Part shown: one piece after another, positions 47,904-49,604 of the stretch
How positions within the stretch are numbered: the first letter of the stretch is position 1
Layout: every line of letters starts with the position of its first letter
Source: Synechococcus sp. RedBA-s
GTDB taxonomy: Bacteria; Cyanobacteriota; Cyanobacteriia; PCC-6307; Cyanobiaceae
Length of the DNA stretch: 49,604 bases
Reading direction: 5' to 3'
Assembly: GCF_024345495.1 (NCBI RefSeq)
Contig: NZ_JAGQBF010000023.1
Coordinates: 1 to 49,604, forward strand
Made by a program: the position numbers and the translations under genes
Notes under the pieces: model-generated
Database searches by the model: none
Seen by the model: only the letters and a program-made list of their open reading frames with translations
What the model was told of the DNA's origin: nothing

Positions 47904-49004
47904 ATGGCTCAGGCAACCCTGGTGAGCGAACGGCTCTGCGGCGATCTGGAGCAGCCGATCTCGGCCCTGGCCTGGTCGCTCGATGGTGAGTTTCTAGCCA
48001 TCACCAGCGCCGGTGGTGAATTGTTAATGATCGATTTCCGCGCCGGCTGTGAGGAGCTGCTGCGGGGCGACCGTGACAGCAGCCTTGATGTGGTCGGTTT
48101 CAGCGACGATGGCCAGTTCCTGATGGCCGCGGGCCAGGGCGGCGAGCTGCTGCTTTGGGAGCTGGGTGGCACGGGGGTGCGGCCGCTGGCCATGGACCCC
48201 CTCCCCCTGGGCGGCGGTTGGATCGATGCGGCTGCCTGGCAGCCTGGTGGGTCGCTACTGGCGGTGGCTGCTGGGCGCGAGCTGCAGCTCTGGGATGGGG
48301 CCAGTCGCGAATGGAGTGAGCCACCGCTGCAGTTGCCCGGCACCATCCAAGCCCTGTCCTGGAGCGCTGATGGGGTTCAACTAGCTGCCAGTTGCAACGG
48401 TGAAGTGGTGCTTTGGCAGCCGTGTCTGAGCTCGGCTGCGGATCTGCCGCTGCGCCATGCCATCGCCTCGGCCGGTTTGGCTTTGGCTTTTTCAGGGCCG
48501 GGGCACCATCTGGCCTGCGGGATGCTGGATCGCTCCCTGCTGGTGTGGCCCCAGGGCTGCCACGGCCAGCCCTGGCAGTTCAGCGGCTTTCCCTCCAAGG
48601 TGCGTCAGCTGGCCTGGAGTGATCAGCCGGGTCGCCTGGCACCGCTGCTGGCCAGTGCTGCTGGTGAGGCTGTGATCCTCTGGACGCAGGTGAAGCAGGG
48701 TTCCAAGGCCTGGCAGCCAGAACCGTTGCTGTGGCACGAAAAGCGTGTTCAGGCGCTGGCCTTTGCTCCCGGAAGCACCCTGCTGGCCAGTGCTTCAAGC
48801 GACGGCAGCGTGGCGCTCTGGGATGGCAAAGGGCAAATGTTGCAGCCGCTAGAGGGGCAGGGCTGCGGCTTCAATACCCTGGCCTGGCGACCTGATGGAC
48901 TCCACCTGGCTGCTGGTGATGCCCAGGGGCGTTGGTGGCTGTGGCCGGTGGTGGTGCCGGCTCGCGCGCGTCAGCGGGCTTCTGCCGGCAGCGGTTTTGG
49001 CTGA
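47904..49004 (+). CDS. WD40-repeat protein
   Basis: A 366-aa beta-propeller built from about seven WD40 repeats, for example [50 protein letters not shown] and [27 protein letters not shown]. It has no signal peptide or membrane segment, so it is cytoplasmic and likely a scaffold. It lies eight bases after cobW, a pairing known from picocyanobacteria. It probably assists the CobW protein in zinc allocation (inference). Its last 34 bases overlap yidD on the other strand. The preceding 47853 start codon in the same frame lies inside cobW and is not preferred. Confidence 0.88.
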   Translation: MAQATLVSERLCGDLEQPISALAWSLDGEFLAITSAGGELLMIDFRAGCEELLRGDRDSSLDVVGFSDDGQFLMAAGQGGELLLWELGGTGVRPLAMDPLPLGGGWIDAAAWQPGGSLLAVAAGRELQLWDGASREWSEPPLQLPGTIQALSWSADGVQLAASCNGEVVLWQPCLSSAADLPLRHAIASAGLALAFSGPGHHLACGMLDRSLLVWPQGCHGQPWQFSGFPSKVRQLAWSDQPGRLAPLLASAAGEAVILWTQVKQGSKAWQPEPLLWHEKRVQALAFAPGSTLLASASSDGSVALWDGKGQMLQPLEGQGCGFNTLAWRPDGLHLAAGDAQGRWWLWPVVVPARARQRASAGSGFG

Positions 49005-49246
49005 ATTGTGGATGGCGGTACCGGGTCGTAGCCCCCTGGATGCAGGGGATGGCAGCGACCCAACCGGCAGAGCGCCAGCCAGCTGCCGCGCCAAGCTCCA
49101 TGGATTTCAATGGCTTCGATGGCGTATTGAGAGCAGCTGGGGGTGAAGCGGCAGTTTGGCCCCAATAGCGGGCTGATCAGGGTCTGATAGCCGCGGATCA
49201 GAAGCAGCAACAGACGGCGCATCAATGAAGCCAGGGGCATGGCCAA
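48971..49246 (-). CDS. yidD: Membrane protein insertion efficiency factor YidD
   Basis: A small amphipathic membrane-associated protein (up to 91 aa) that helps YidC-dependent insertion. The family signature is complete: [35 protein letters not shown], then [21 protein letters not shown] with the conserved cysteines. In-frame starts at 49246, 49240 and 49222 are all possible. The last would give the usual length of about 83 residues. Its 3' end overlaps the WD40 gene. Confidence 0.93.
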   Translation of the reverse strand: MAMPLASLMRRLLLLLIRGYQTLISPLLGPNCRFTPSCSQYAIEAIEIHGAWRGSWLALCRLGRCHPLHPGGYDPVPPSTIQPKPLPAEAR

Positions 49247-49261
49247 GATCTCAGTGGTGAC

Positions 49262-49500
49262 TCAATCGGTCGATTCGGGTTGGAGTGATGAGTGATGGTG
49301 GGAGATCTTCCACTCGCCATCCTCCAGTACATAGATGAAGCTGTAGCGTGCTTCCGCAGTGCTGCCATTGGCAAAGCGGAAGGTGTAGAGGCCTGCATCT
49401 TGCAGCCGATCAGGATTTCCCGTTGGCTCACCTGGCCTTGGGGTCGTTTATCCAAAAAGTGGCTGAAGGGCACCTCGAAAAATCTACGCCGCTCCCTGAC
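49262..49500 (-). pseudogene. SnoaL/DUF4440-like protein remnant, frameshifted and 5'-truncated
   Basis: The C-terminal part (DAGLYTFRFANGSTAEARY, then IYVLEDGEWKISHHHSS, stop 49262-49264) matches the end of SgcJ/EcaC-type NTF2-like proteins. The upstream part (PFSHFLDKRPQGQVSQREIL) is in a different frame, with a one-base shift near 49413-49425. The expected N-terminal third of the domain is absent. That frame meets a stop at 49504-49506, where the sequence becomes AT-rich and a transposase starts. The gene looks cut by the insertion element and then decayed. Sequence error could explain the frameshift alone. Confidence 0.65.
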
Positions 49501-49506
49501 AGACTA

Positions 49507-49604
49507 TGAAATATGCTATAGAATTGGTTCAGTTCAACACAGCTGAATGGGACAGCGTGGATTCTGGGATGAGGAGAAGCGCATCCACAGGCTTCGGCAG
49601 AAGA
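49507..49604 (+). mobile_element. Left part of an IS5-type insertion sequence, runs off window
   Basis: From about 49475-49506 the composition turns AT-rich. A transposase start codon follows at 49547. The left inverted repeat and target duplication cannot be defined without the other end, so the boundary given is approximate. Confidence 0.55.
49547..49604 (+). CDS. IS5-family transposase, N-terminal fragment cut by window edge
   Basis: ATG 49547 opens 19 codons reading MGQRGFWDEEKRIHRLRQK. Cyanobacterial IS5-family transposases typically begin with this type of sequence (G-F-W-D-x-E/Q-x-R...L-x-x-K-K). The rest lies beyond base 49604. The assignment rests on this short stretch and on the disrupted gene next to it. 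Confidence 0.65.
   Translation, partial: MGQRGFWDEEKRIHRLRQK

Overview
The window is GC-rich, gene-dense DNA that looks like a picocyanobacterium of the Synechococcus/Cyanobium type. Support for this is the run clpB-secE-nusG-rplKAJL followed by rnhA and pyrD, a pilMNOQ cluster without pilP, a DUF3747 secreted protein, a cobW-WD40 pair divergent from a Zur-type regulator, and a Grr radical-SAM locus, a family typical of this group. The assignment is inferred from gene content only.

Layout. 1-6034: a ClpB-type disaggregase open at the left edge, then the secretion/transcription/ribosomal block secE, nusG, rplK, rplA, rplJ, rplL with structured leaders and a terminator. 6106-9023: a secreted DUF3747 protein (minus), then rnhA and pyrD, which overlap. 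9119-15613: type IV pilus genes pilM, pilN, pilO, pilQ (natural transformation/adhesion), followed on the minus strand by two exported proteins. 15730-23720: housekeeping genes (CobD-like aminotransferase, murG, a 3-hydroxyisobutyrate dehydrogenase-type oxidoreductase, pgk, universal stress protein, YlqF/RbgA GTPase, RluD-type pseudouridine synthase) and small secreted hypotheticals. 23754-32731: ClC antiporter/channel, fused double ABC ATPase, RelA/SpoT, and two tandem paralogous polytopic membrane proteins. 32821-35681: a small hypothetical, a frameshifted DUF2062 gene, mnmE, nadC.

35851-38429 is the most distinctive unit: grrP (orphan periplasmic binding-like protein), grrA (exported precursor ending in eight NGG[F/W]X pentads) and grrM (radical SAM/SPASM maturase), a RiPP system predicted to install three-residue cyclophanes. 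argS follows, then a MscS channel and three exported proteins (two share a PliG-like domain; one is a nuclease-like protein that has lost its active site).

45219-49246 is a zinc-homeostasis neighbourhood: zur and a flavin monooxygenase-like gene on the minus strand, cobW and a WD40 protein on the plus strand, with a GAGAA-N3-TTCTC palindrome between the divergent starts. yidD closes this block. At the right edge an IS5-type transposase begins just upstream of a SnoaL/DUF4440-like gene remnant that is also frameshifted. I found no tRNA, rRNA or CRISPR array.
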